Shown here: positions 1 to 5,916 of the stretch, piece by piece | How the letters are laid out: every line of letters starts with the position of its first letter | Position numbering within the stretch: the stretch's first letter is position 1 | Assembly (NCBI GenBank): GCA_024275615.1 | Contig: JAJRYU010000152.1 | Span: forward strand, 1 to 7,423 | Origin: Planctomycetota bacterium | Lineage (GTDB): Bacteria > Planctomycetota > GCA-002687715 > DRQF01 | Direction of reading: 5' to 3' | Length of the DNA: 7,423 nt | Notes under the pieces: model-generated | Seen by the model: only the letters and a program-made list of their open reading frames with translations | Told to the model about the DNA's origin: nothing | Databases searched by the model: none | Translations under genes and position numbers: made by a program

Positions 1-2250
1 CGCCTTGAAGGCCGCTTCTTTCAAACCCGAAACCACTGCAGGCCCGACGAAACGAACACGAGGAAATGGGCGCGTCAAGTTGAGGGCCTTGTTGCTTAGT
101 AGGGCATTAAGGAGGGCAGTTCTGGCGTTTTTCGTCGCTTCTTTTGGTATTTTAGCCGTAATACGCCAGATCTTGTTTTCGGTGTCCACAGCCGCCAATT
201 GGGGGTCGTTCAGGTTGGCGGCAGCCATAGCCTTCTTGAGAGCGGTATCGTCATTCACAGCTTTCTGCATGTGAACAACCACGGACCATGTGCCAGTCGC
301 ATCGGCGTAGGACACATCGGTCAGTGGAGCCGGCACGAGTTTGTCACCGAATGTCTTGAACAACTCGTTCCTGACGACTTCGTAGGCATCAGTTCCGTCT
401 TGCGTCTCGTCTAATGATCCCGGTTCGTTTTCGGTTGCCAAGTAGTCCAAGCGAATGTCGACGACCTTGCTCTTGCCATCAGCAGGTTCAATCAGACTGG
501 CTTCGACGGCCTTGTACTTTTGCTTGCCGTCCTCGCCCTTGATCGCAGTGATGGCCTTTTTGACGTCGGTGTCATTCATGGCGACCTGAAAGTTCATGCG
601 AACTGAAGTCCCGCCGTTGAAATCCAAACCGTACTTGCTGTCGTCCGTAAGGAAGAATGCCACGAGCCCGAGGATAATGATGACGATTGAACCCGACAGC
701 GCTTTCTTGGCCTTGGCCAAGAAGGCGAAATTGGGCTTGTCCATCAGACGCCGCATCTTGAACTCTTTGATCCAACCCTTAGCGATCGCAGTTCCCAGCA
801 GGGTGCGCGTAATATACAGACCAGCAAACATCGAACAAACGATGCCGGTCATGAGGGTGTAACCGAAACCCTTGATGGGGCCCTTACCGTAGTAGACGAG
901 GAAGGCGGCAACGATGAAGGTCGTCAGGTTGGCGTCGAAAATCGTAATGAACGCGCGGTCGAAGCCGTTCTTGGCCGCATGGATCAGGCGTTTACCCTTG
1001 TCGAGTTCTTCCCGAATTCGTTCGAAGATCAGGATATTCGCGTCAACAGCCATACCAACGGTGAGCACCAAGCCAGCGATGCCAGGCAGTGTCAAGGATG
1101 CTTGAAGTAGCATCAAGATGGCGAACACGAAGAGGAAGTTGAGGAGGAGAGCGATGACAGCGAGAAAACCAGCGAAGGAATAGTAGATGATCATGAAGCC
1201 GACGACGAGAAGGCCGCCGATGGCGAAGGCCCACTCGCCGTGTTGAATCGCTGTGGTGCCCAAGCTGGCACCAATCTGTTCTTGGGATTCCAACTTCGGC
1301 CGTAACTTGAGGGAACCGGCTTGCAGACAGTTAAGCAGCCATTTTTGCTCTTCTTCTGAATAGCCGCCATTGCCGCGACTGATCTGAACATTGTCGGTGA
1401 GCTGGCTAGCAATATTGGCCGAACTCCAGACTTGCTCATTGAGCACCAAAGCCATTTGGCGACCGAGATATTTCTTTGAGTAGGAACCCAAGGCCCATTG
1501 GCGATCCGCTCTGACGCGGTAGGAAACGGCACGACCACCGTTTCGGTCTGGTGTCCTTTGCGGACTGTAAATGTCGCGGCCGGTGAAGCCAGACGGGACG
1601 ACGTCTTCGCCCCAGTACTGTGGGTCATAGAAATACCAAGCGACTTCGCCTTTGTCAGCGCTCAGATTCCAAGGCTCAGCGTTTGCCTTGGCGTCGAAGG
1701 CAGCGATGCGCTTCTTATAGCTGGCATCTGACTCTTTGGGCTCTGGCTGAGGTCGAACTGGGAACCAGCGGAAGTCTATTGGTGGCGTGTATTTCTCATG
1801 GGCTTTGAGCTTGGCAATACGCTCTTGCTCAAACTTTGCCTTGTCGAAGAACACACCGTTGCGATTTTTGTCGCCGGTGCTGGCTTCAATGGGCATTTCC
1901 AAGCGACCCATTTGGGTCATTCGCTCGCGGATTTGAGCGGTTTGCTCGGCGGTGAAGTCAGGCAAGGTAATGACGATGTAGTCACCTTCGCGACGCACAC
2001 TGATGTCCTTGACACCTTCTTTGTTGATGCGTTGGGAAATGACTTCGAGAGTGTCATCAATGGCTTTTTGACGGTCAGATTCAGTCTTGAACCGTGTCCC
2101 ACCGCTGATCTCTTCGATCCGGTAGGTTAAGACACTGCCACCTCTCAGGTCGATACCCAAGCTGACAGGCCAGTTGCCCATGATGCAAACAACAGAAAGA
2201 GCGATGACGCCGAGGATGACGAGATAACGCGTGAACAGATTGGAGGTCAC
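1..2250 (-). CDS. secDF: Fused protein-export membrane protein SecD/SecF (3' end outside window)
   Basis: SecDF uses the proton motive force to pull translocating proteins out of the SecYEG channel on the outer face of the inner membrane. The frame is open for 750 codons and leaves the window without a stop. Visible in order: TM1 (about 8-25), the D1 motif GIDLRGG (32-38), a large periplasmic P1 domain (about 39-335), TM2-TM6 (about 338-485) with the TM4 signature GMAVDANILIFERIREEL (399-416; Asp403 is the presumed proton-relay residue), the first SecF membrane segment (about 518-535), GLDFNGGT (541-548), and VGPAVV (735-740) leading to SecF TM2. The remaining SecF membrane helices should lie beyond the left edge. 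I chose GTG at 2250 because AGGGAG lies 7 bases upstream; the first ATG (codon 24) would delete TM1. P1 carries an unusual insert and the SecF periplasmic part is about twice the normal length (see findings). The family call is secure. Confidence 0.95.
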   Translation of the reverse strand, partial: MTSNLFTRYLVILGVIALSVVCIMGNWPVSLGIDLRGGSVLTYRIEEISGGTRFKTESDRQKAIDDTLEVISQRINKEGVKDISVRREGDYIVITLPDFTAEQTAQIRERMTQMGRLEMPIEASTGDKNRNGVFFDKAKFEQERIAKLKAHEKYTPPIDFRWFPVRPQPEPKESDASYKKRIAAFDAKANAEPWNLSADKGEVAWYFYDPQYWGEDVVPSGFTGRDIYSPQRTPDRNGGRAVSYRVRADRQWALGSYSKKYLGRQMALVLNEQVWSSANIASQLTDNVQISRGNGGYSEEEQKWLLNCLQAGSLKLRPKLESQEQIGASLGTTAIQHGEWAFAIGGLLVVGFMIIYYSFAGFLAVIALLLNFLFVFAILMLLQASLTLPGIAGLVLTVGMAVDANILIFERIREELDKGKRLIHAAKNGFDRAFITIFDANLTTFIVAAFLVYYGKGPIKGFGYTLMTGIVCSMFAGLYITRTLLGTAIAKGWIKEFKMRRLMDKPNFAFLAKAKKALSGSIVIIILGLVAFFLTDDSKYGLDFNGGTSVRMNFQVAMNDTDVKKAITAIKGEDGKQKYKAVEASLIEPADGKSKVVDIRLDYLATENEPGSLDETQDGTDAYEVVRNELFKTFGDKLVPAPLTDVSYADATGTWSVVVHMQKAVNDDTALKKAMAAANLNDPQLAAVDTENKIWRITAKIPKEATKNARTALLNALLSNKALNLTRPFPRVRFVGPAVVSGLKEAAFKA

Positions 2251-2257
2251 GTTCGAA

Positions 2258-2263
2258 CTCCCT
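2258..2263 (-). promoter_or_regulatory. Ribosome-binding site that fixes the GTG start of secDF
   Basis: On the minus strand AGGGAG is followed by 7 bases and then GTG. This decides the start, because no in-frame ATG occurs before the first membrane segment. Confidence 0.7.
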
Positions 2264-2282
2264 AAAACCTACTGGTTTCAAG

Positions 2283-2325
2283 AAAATGAAAGACCGAGGC
2301 CTCCCAACATAGCGGGCCTCGGGTC
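2283..2325 (-). terminator. Probable Rho-independent terminator after rplS
   Basis: A perfect 8-bp inverted repeat, CCGAGGCC (2294-2301) and GGCCTCGG (2315-2322), encloses a 13-base loop and extends by two more pairs past a one-base bulge. On the minus strand the stem is followed at once by the T-rich run TCTTTCATTTT. The other strand has no T run, so the signal is directional and fits the end of the trmD-rplS unit. The T run is interrupted, so termination may be partial and allow read-through into secDF. Confidence 0.55.
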
Positions 2326-2336
2326 ATGAATACACC

Positions 2337-2356
2337 GGACGCCTTACGAAGCGTCC
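2337..2356 (-). other. Small hairpin just downstream of the rplS stop
   Basis: GGACGC (2337-2342) and GCGTCC (2351-2356) form a perfect 6-bp stem with an 8-base loop, 11 bases after the rplS stop and 11 bases before the base of the terminator-like stem. It has no T run. It may protect the 3' end of the trmD-rplS message; this is inferred from position only. Confidence 0.4.
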
Positions 2357-2367
2357 CCAATTTTGAT

Positions 2368-2727
2368 CTAGCTCTTCTTTTGAGTGTCGAGCTTTTCGCG
2401 CACACGTGTGGCTTTGCCAACCCGGTCGCGGAGATAATAGAGCTTAGCACGGCGAACATCGCCACGACGGACGACGATAATCGAGTCGATTTTGGGCGAG
2501 TGAAGGGGGAAGACGCGTTCCACACCTTCACCTTGCACGATACGGCGTACCGTGATCGCTTCGGCAGGGCCACGGCCCCGGCGGGCAATGACAGTGCCAT
2601 TGAAGACCTGAACGCGTTCCTTGCCGCCTTCCTTGATCTTGACTGCTACATCGACGGTATCTCCGATTGCAAATTCGGGGATTTCGTCTTTCATCCACTG
2701 AGCTTCAACTTCGCTAAACTTGTCCAT
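2368..2727 (-). CDS. rplS: Large ribosomal subunit protein bL19
   Basis: L19 sits at the interface of the 30S and 50S subunits. The 119-residue product has the usual length and near-continuous family matches: IPEFAIGDTVDVAVKI (16-31), ERVQVFNGTVIARRG (37-51), ERVFPLHSPKI (70-80) and VVRRGDVRRAKLYYLRDRVGKA (85-106), which is among the most conserved parts of the protein. It lies 55 bp after trmD on the same strand, the usual trmD-rplS order, and ends before two hairpins, the second a probable terminator. The ribosome-binding site before the ATG is weak. The start is supported by length and by alignment to the family rather than by the upstream signal. Confidence 0.97.
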   Translation of the reverse strand: MDKFSEVEAQWMKDEIPEFAIGDTVDVAVKIKEGGKERVQVFNGTVIARRGRGPAEAITVRRIVQGEGVERVFPLHSPKIDSIIVVRRGDVRRAKLYYLRDRVGKATRVREKLDTQKKS

Positions 2728-2782
2728 CGTACGTCTCGTCAGCCTTAAAAGGCCGCAGTCCTTAGCATCTATGCCATTCTTC

Positions 2783-3481
2783 TTACGTGCTGGGCCGATC
2801 CTTCGGGTCCAGTAAATCTGGTCTGCGTGCTCGAGTTAGCTCCGCGGCCTTTTGCTTTCGCCACGCCGCAATGCGGGCGTGGTCGCCGCTCCTGAGCACC
2901 TCAGGAACGGTCATCCCCCTGAACTCCACCGGTCTGGTGTAGTGAGGGTGATCCAAAAGTCCGTTGTTGAACGACTCGTAGGTCGCGGAATCCGCATCCC
3001 CGAGAACACCGGGCAGCAGTCTAACGATGGAATCAACAAGAACCAACGCCGCAAGTTCACCTCCGGTAATGACGTAATCTCCGATTGATATTTCTCTTAC
3101 GGGTAATCCGTCAACAATGCGCTGATCAAATCCCTCATAACGGCCGGCAATCAAGACGATGTGGTCAAGTTGACTTAACTCATTGGCAATACGTTGGTTA
3201 TATGCTTCGCCCTGAGGAGAGAGCAGGATGATGGGTGGGGGAGCCTTATCGGCCGGGAGGAAACTCTCAAGGCAGGCGAAGATGGGATCGGGTTTGAGGA
3301 CCATGCCCGGTCCCCCTCCAAATGGGCGATCATCAACTTTTTGGTGCTTATTATTGGCAAAATCGCGAAAGTCGTGAAGATCGAAGGAAACCGCTCCTTT
3401 TTCTTGGGCGATTCGCAACATGCTCGTGTCAAGGACCCCCGGGAACATCTCCGGGAAGATCGTGAGAATGTCGAAGCGCAT
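2783..3481 (-). CDS. trmD: tRNA (guanine37-N1)-methyltransferase TrmD
   Basis: TrmD transfers a methyl group from S-adenosylmethionine to N1 of G37 in tRNAs reading CNN, UGG and GGG-type codons, which prevents +1 frameshifting. The 232 residues include MRFDILTIFPEMF at the N terminus, RPFGGGPGMVLKP (52-64), the knotted SAM-binding region LIAGRYEGFDQR (110-121) and EISIGDYVITGGELA (130-144), and the tRNA-binding and catalytic segment GLLDHPHYTRP (174-184). Arg154 and Asp177 are the likely catalytic pair by family comparison. The C-terminal helical domain with WRKQKA (207-212) is complete. AGGAGGAG stands 5 bases before the ATG, a strong ribosome-binding site. The gene heads its own unit, so rimM, commonly just upstream, is not adjacent here. 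Confidence 0.98.
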   Translation of the reverse strand: MRFDILTIFPEMFPGVLDTSMLRIAQEKGAVSFDLHDFRDFANNKHQKVDDRPFGGGPGMVLKPDPIFACLESFLPADKAPPPIILLSPQGEAYNQRIANELSQLDHIVLIAGRYEGFDQRIVDGLPVREISIGDYVITGGELAALVLVDSIVRLLPGVLGDADSATYESFNNGLLDHPHYTRPVEFRGMTVPEVLRSGDHARIAAWRKQKAAELTRARRPDLLDPKDRPST

Positions 3482-3572
3482 CTACGCTCCTCCTGCTTGA
3501 AAGAAATCTGACGATTCGGCATACAAGGACTTCCAAGCGCATCATGCCCCCGATCCACTAAGGAACCAACAG
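3482..3572. promoter_or_regulatory. Divergent promoter region between trmD and ribE
   Basis: This 91-bp gap separates two genes reading away from each other, so it should hold the start signals of both the trmD-rplS unit and the ribE-trpS unit. The trmD ribosome-binding site (3487-3494) and the ribE one (AAGGA, 3560-3564) take up its two ends. I see no FMN riboswitch; the space left is too small for one. Confidence 0.6.
3497..3525 (+). promoter_or_regulatory. Candidate sigma-70-type promoter for ribE-trpS
   Basis: TTGAAA (3497-3502, five of six consensus positions) is followed after 17 bases by CATACA (3520-3525, three of six). The spacing is ideal but the -10 element is poor. It would give a leader of about 40 bases before ribE. 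This is a weak prediction. Confidence 0.25.
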
Positions 3573-4217
3573 ATGTTTACTGGCATCATCGAAGCCAAGC
3601 GACCCGTGACCTCTTTGGCACACAAAGACGAAGGAATTGACTTTCGTGTCGATTTGGGCCCTTTGGCCGCAGACTGTGGTTTGGGCGACAGTATTGCCAT
3701 CAATGGTTGTTGTCTGACGGTGGCCAGTCTGCAAGGCTCGGAAGTTGAGTTTCACGCTGGGCGCGAAACCTTGGATTTGACCCACCTTGGCACTCTTGTC
3801 GCCGGCGATGAGGTCAACATTGAACGTTCACTCAGATTCGGCGACCAGCTTGGTGGACATCTGGTGAGCGGTCATGTGGATGGCACAGGGCGAGTTGTGG
3901 CTATTGAAACGGAACCTTCTCAAACCGTGATGCGTTTCGAAATCCCCAGTCGTCTTCAGGACCAAGTCATCCTGAAAGGGTCGGTGGCCTTGGACGGTAT
4001 CAGTTTGACCGTTACCGAACATGAGGCGAACATCATCGCTGTGGCCCTCATTCCCCATACCATGGCCATCACTAACTTGGGGACAAAAGTCGTAGGCGAC
4101 CCCATCCATGTTGAAACAGACATGATTGGCAAATGGATTCAGCGTCAAGCGATGCCCGTTGTTGAACAGCTAAAATCTCTGGCGGAAAAAGTCAAAAAAG
4201 GAGACCAGAATGACTGA
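3573..4217 (+). CDS. ribE: Riboflavin synthase, alpha chain type
   Basis: The enzyme joins two molecules of 6,7-dimethyl-8-ribityllumazine to give riboflavin and a pyrimidine product; it acts as a cytosolic trimer. The 214 residues form the two homologous beta barrels typical of the family. Barrel one begins MFTGIIEA (1-8) and contains SIAINGCCLTV (40-50). The bridge has RSLRFGDQLGGHLVSGHVDG (85-104). Barrel two repeats the pattern as KGSVALDGISLTV (135-147) and has IPHTMAITNLG (160-170). The length is standard. AAGGA lies 8 bases before the ATG. The gene is separated from the other riboflavin genes (none of ribD, ribBA or ribH is visible) and its last 8 bases overlap trpS, so the two are probably translationally coupled. 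The same gene is called ribC or ribB in some species. Confidence 0.97.
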   Translation: MFTGIIEAKRPVTSLAHKDEGIDFRVDLGPLAADCGLGDSIAINGCCLTVASLQGSEVEFHAGRETLDLTHLGTLVAGDEVNIERSLRFGDQLGGHLVSGHVDGTGRVVAIETEPSQTVMRFEIPSRLQDQVILKGSVALDGISLTVTEHEANIIAVALIPHTMAITNLGTKVVGDPIHVETDMIGKWIQRQAMPVVEQLKSLAEKVKKGDQND

Positions 4218-5196
4218 GCAGAAGGTCTCTCTGACTGGAATCAAACCTACGGGCGCACCGCACATCGGTAATCTACTTGGGGCCATACAACCGGCGCTCA
4301 AGTTGACTGAACAGTATCGCGGTGTCTACTTCATTGCCGACTATCATTCCTTGACTTCTGAGAAGAACGGCGAGACTCTTCGGGAGAGCACCTATCAAGG
4401 CGCCGCTACATGGATGGCTTTGGGGTTGGATACGGAGAAGAACGTTTTCTTTCGCCAGTCAGATATCCCAGAGGTTTGCGAGCTCGCTTGGATTCTCTCC
4501 TGTTTCTGCGGCATGGGGCTTTTGAAACGTTCTCACGCCTACAAAGATGCCATTGCCAACGGCAAAGAGCCCAACCATGGCCTTTTTGCCTATCCCGTTC
4601 TCATGGCGGCAGACATCTTGCTCTATGAAACGAACGTCGTGCCCGTTGGCAAAGACCAAAAACAGCATGTCGAGATGTGTCGTGAAATGGCCCAAAGCGT
4701 GAACCATCACTATGGCGCTGACACGCTTGTGGTCCCCGAACCTCTGATTCAGGAGGAAGTGGCCACGGTTGTCGGGCTCGATGGCCGCAAGATGAGCAAG
4801 TCCTATGACAATGCCATTGACATTTTTCTACCTAGCAAGAAACTCAGGAAGCGATTCATGAAGATCGTGACCGGCTCAGAGAGTTTGGAAGAGCCCAAAG
4901 ACCCAACCCAGTGCCATGTTTTCAGTTTGTTTAAACACTTTGCCTCGCAATCGGAAATTGCCGACCTAGCTGAGCGCTATCGCGGTGGCAATTTTGGCTA
5001 CGGCGATGCCAAACAGAAGCTCTTCGAAGTCTACGAGGAGATGATTGCTCCGGCGAGACAGCGCTACGAAGACCTGCTTAAGAACCGCGAGGAAATCGAC
5101 GCTGTCTTGAGATCGGGTCAACAAAAAGCCCGCGTGATTGCCAATTGTGTCTTGGATCGCCTTCGTTCTCGCAGTGGCTTGGGGCCAGCTATATAG
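4210..5196 (+). CDS. trpS: Tryptophanyl-tRNA synthetase
   Basis: This class Ic synthetase activates tryptophan with ATP and charges tRNA-Trp. The 328-residue length is normal for the bacterial enzyme. Family landmarks are the ATP-binding PTGAPHIGN (13-21, the HIGH-type motif), the tryptophan pocket segment YPVLMAADILLY (128-139), the contact motif GKDQKQHVEM (147-156) and the KMSKS loop in GRKMSKSYDN (192-201). All are intact. The C-terminal helical anticodon-binding region runs from about 205 to 320. AAGGAGA sits about 6 bases before the ATG, inside the end of ribE. It is followed by a 141-bp gap, so the ribE-trpS unit may end here, although I see no convincing terminator. Confidence 0.98.
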   Translation: MTEQKVSLTGIKPTGAPHIGNLLGAIQPALKLTEQYRGVYFIADYHSLTSEKNGETLRESTYQGAATWMALGLDTEKNVFFRQSDIPEVCELAWILSCFCGMGLLKRSHAYKDAIANGKEPNHGLFAYPVLMAADILLYETNVVPVGKDQKQHVEMCREMAQSVNHHYGADTLVVPEPLIQEEVATVVGLDGRKMSKSYDNAIDIFLPSKKLRKRFMKIVTGSESLEEPKDPTQCHVFSLFKHFASQSEIADLAERYRGGNFGYGDAKQKLFEVYEEMIAPARQRYEDLLKNREEIDAVLRSGQQKARVIANCVLDRLRSRSGLGPAI

Positions 5197-5251
5197 TCAA
5201 AGGTGAAAAGCATCTATAAGGGTACAGGGACTGCCTTCAAGCTCACATTTC

Positions 5252-5300
5252 GTGAATAAACACCCAAGTTCCTCACAGCTTTGGTCGATGTAGTGAATAA
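5252..5300 (+). repeat. Pair of 8-base direct repeats upstream of the lipoprotein gene
   Basis: GTGAATAA occurs exactly at 5252-5259 and again at 5293-5300, 41 bases apart, in the only sizeable gap on the right half of the window. The spacing is close to four helical turns. This could be a regulator site pair or coincidence; nothing else supports a function. Confidence 0.3.
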
Positions 5301-5333
5301 GAACTCACTCATGGCCAATTATGCTGAGGAACT
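5267..5333 (+). promoter_or_regulatory. Inverted repeat that would hide the lipoprotein ribosome-binding site
   Basis: AGTTCCTCA (5267-5275) is the exact reverse complement of TGAGGAACT (5325-5333). Two more pairs (5278-5279 with 5323-5324) form after a 2-base bulge. The right arm contains the whole Shine-Dalgarno sequence TGAGGA (5325-5330), which stands 7 bases before the GTG start at 5338. If transcription begins upstream of 5267, this stem would block translation until it is opened. The match is plain in the sequence; the regulatory role is inferred. Confidence 0.45.
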
Positions 5334-5337
5334 CGAC

Positions 5338-5916
5338 GTGAAAAACCTGGCGATTCTCTTAACGACTCTGTTGGTTCTTGGATTTCTTGCTGCTTGCGCT
5401 GGCACCCCTGGGGGAAGCAACTGGAAAGAAAACAAACGTCGCCGGGCTAAGGCGAATATGGGGATGCCCACGAAATTGAAGCCAGACAAGGAAGACGTTC
5501 CCTTGGCTGTGCGTCAAATTGAGACCCAGATCGACAGATCCACCGTTATCTTGGCCAGCGAGGCAACAATCTTTGTGTCCAAGAATTATGAGTTTGACAT
5601 CAGCTTGACCGGTGATGAAGTTACACGGGACCTAGACAAGGGCGGCGCCAAGGAAAGTCTGGCGTTGGGAAACGCGACGGCCTTCGTCCGCAACCTCAAA
5701 GTCGAGTGCGATCGCTCTATTCGAGTAAAGATTGCAGATTTTGGCACGAAACCCTTCATCAAGATCTCGGCACAAGGCCATTGCTCACATATCATCTTGG
5801 GCAACAACAATGCTAGTCATGAGGTCAAACGTGCCCAAGCGATTCATATCAACAACGACAACCTCCGCTACTTCCGACAAAAAGAGGAAATGGCGGTGGG
5901 CCTTACAGACCAATAA
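5338..5916 (+). CDS. Small lipoprotein of unknown function, possibly LptA/OstA-like
   Basis: I do not recognise a named family with certainty. The 192-residue product begins with a clear lipoprotein signal: Lys2, a hydrophobic core (4-17), then the lipobox LAAC with Cys20 as the lipidation site. A basic linker follows (KENKRRRAK, 30-38). The rest (about 60-180) is predicted beta-rich, with phrases such as ALGNATAFVRNLKVECD (109-125) and IKISAQGHCSHI (141-152) that recall the A-x-G repeat style of OstA/LptA beta-jellyroll proteins. That fold guess is weak. Cys124 and Cys149 could form a disulfide in the periplasm. The open frame extends upstream to a TTG at 5281, but GTG at 5338 has TGAGGA 7 bases before it and puts the signal peptide at the N terminus. 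It is first in a group of same-strand genes ending in dtd. Confidence 0.8.
   Translation: MKNLAILLTTLLVLGFLAACAGTPGGSNWKENKRRRAKANMGMPTKLKPDKEDVPLAVRQIETQIDRSTVILASEATIFVSKNYEFDISLTGDEVTRDLDKGGAKESLALGNATAFVRNLKVECDRSIRVKIADFGTKPFIKISAQGHCSHIILGNNNASHEVKRAQAIHINNDNLRYFRQKEEMAVGLTDQ

Noticed and set aside
5..862. Several rightward open frames (5-274, 199-414, 596-862)
   Set aside because: They lie antisense to the well-supported secDF frame, have low-complexity Arg/Ser/Ala-rich translations and no family resemblance.
1191..1628. A 145-codon leftward open frame inside secDF
   Set aside because: It is in another frame of the same strand as secDF, whose own frame there encodes recognisable SecD P1 and TM2 sequence.
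2265..2278. AAACC/GGTTT hairpin just before the secDF ribosome-binding site
   Set aside because: Only five pairs, mostly A-T, with a 4-base loop; easily expected by chance.
2326..2748. A 140-codon rightward open frame
   Set aside because: It is the complement of rplS, which is unmistakable on the other strand.
2741..2752. GCCTT/AAGGC inverted repeat before rplS as an L19 autoregulation site
   Set aside because: Five pairs with a 2-base loop is too weak, and there is no known leader motif to compare with.
3482..3572. FMN riboswitch upstream of ribE
   Set aside because: The gap is 91 bp and shared with a divergent gene, while an FMN element needs well over 100 bases. None of its conserved segments is visible.
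3828..4148. A 106-codon leftward open frame
   Set aside because: It is antisense to the conserved riboflavin synthase barrels and shows no family features.
5215..5220. TATAAG as a -10 promoter element for the lipoprotein group
   Set aside because: No recognisable -35 element lies at 16-18 bases upstream. It could still be a start site, but I cannot support it.
5281..5337. TTG start at 5281 for the small lipoprotein
   Set aside because: It would place 19 extra polar residues before the signal peptide and has no ribosome-binding site. GTG 5338 has a good one at the right distance.
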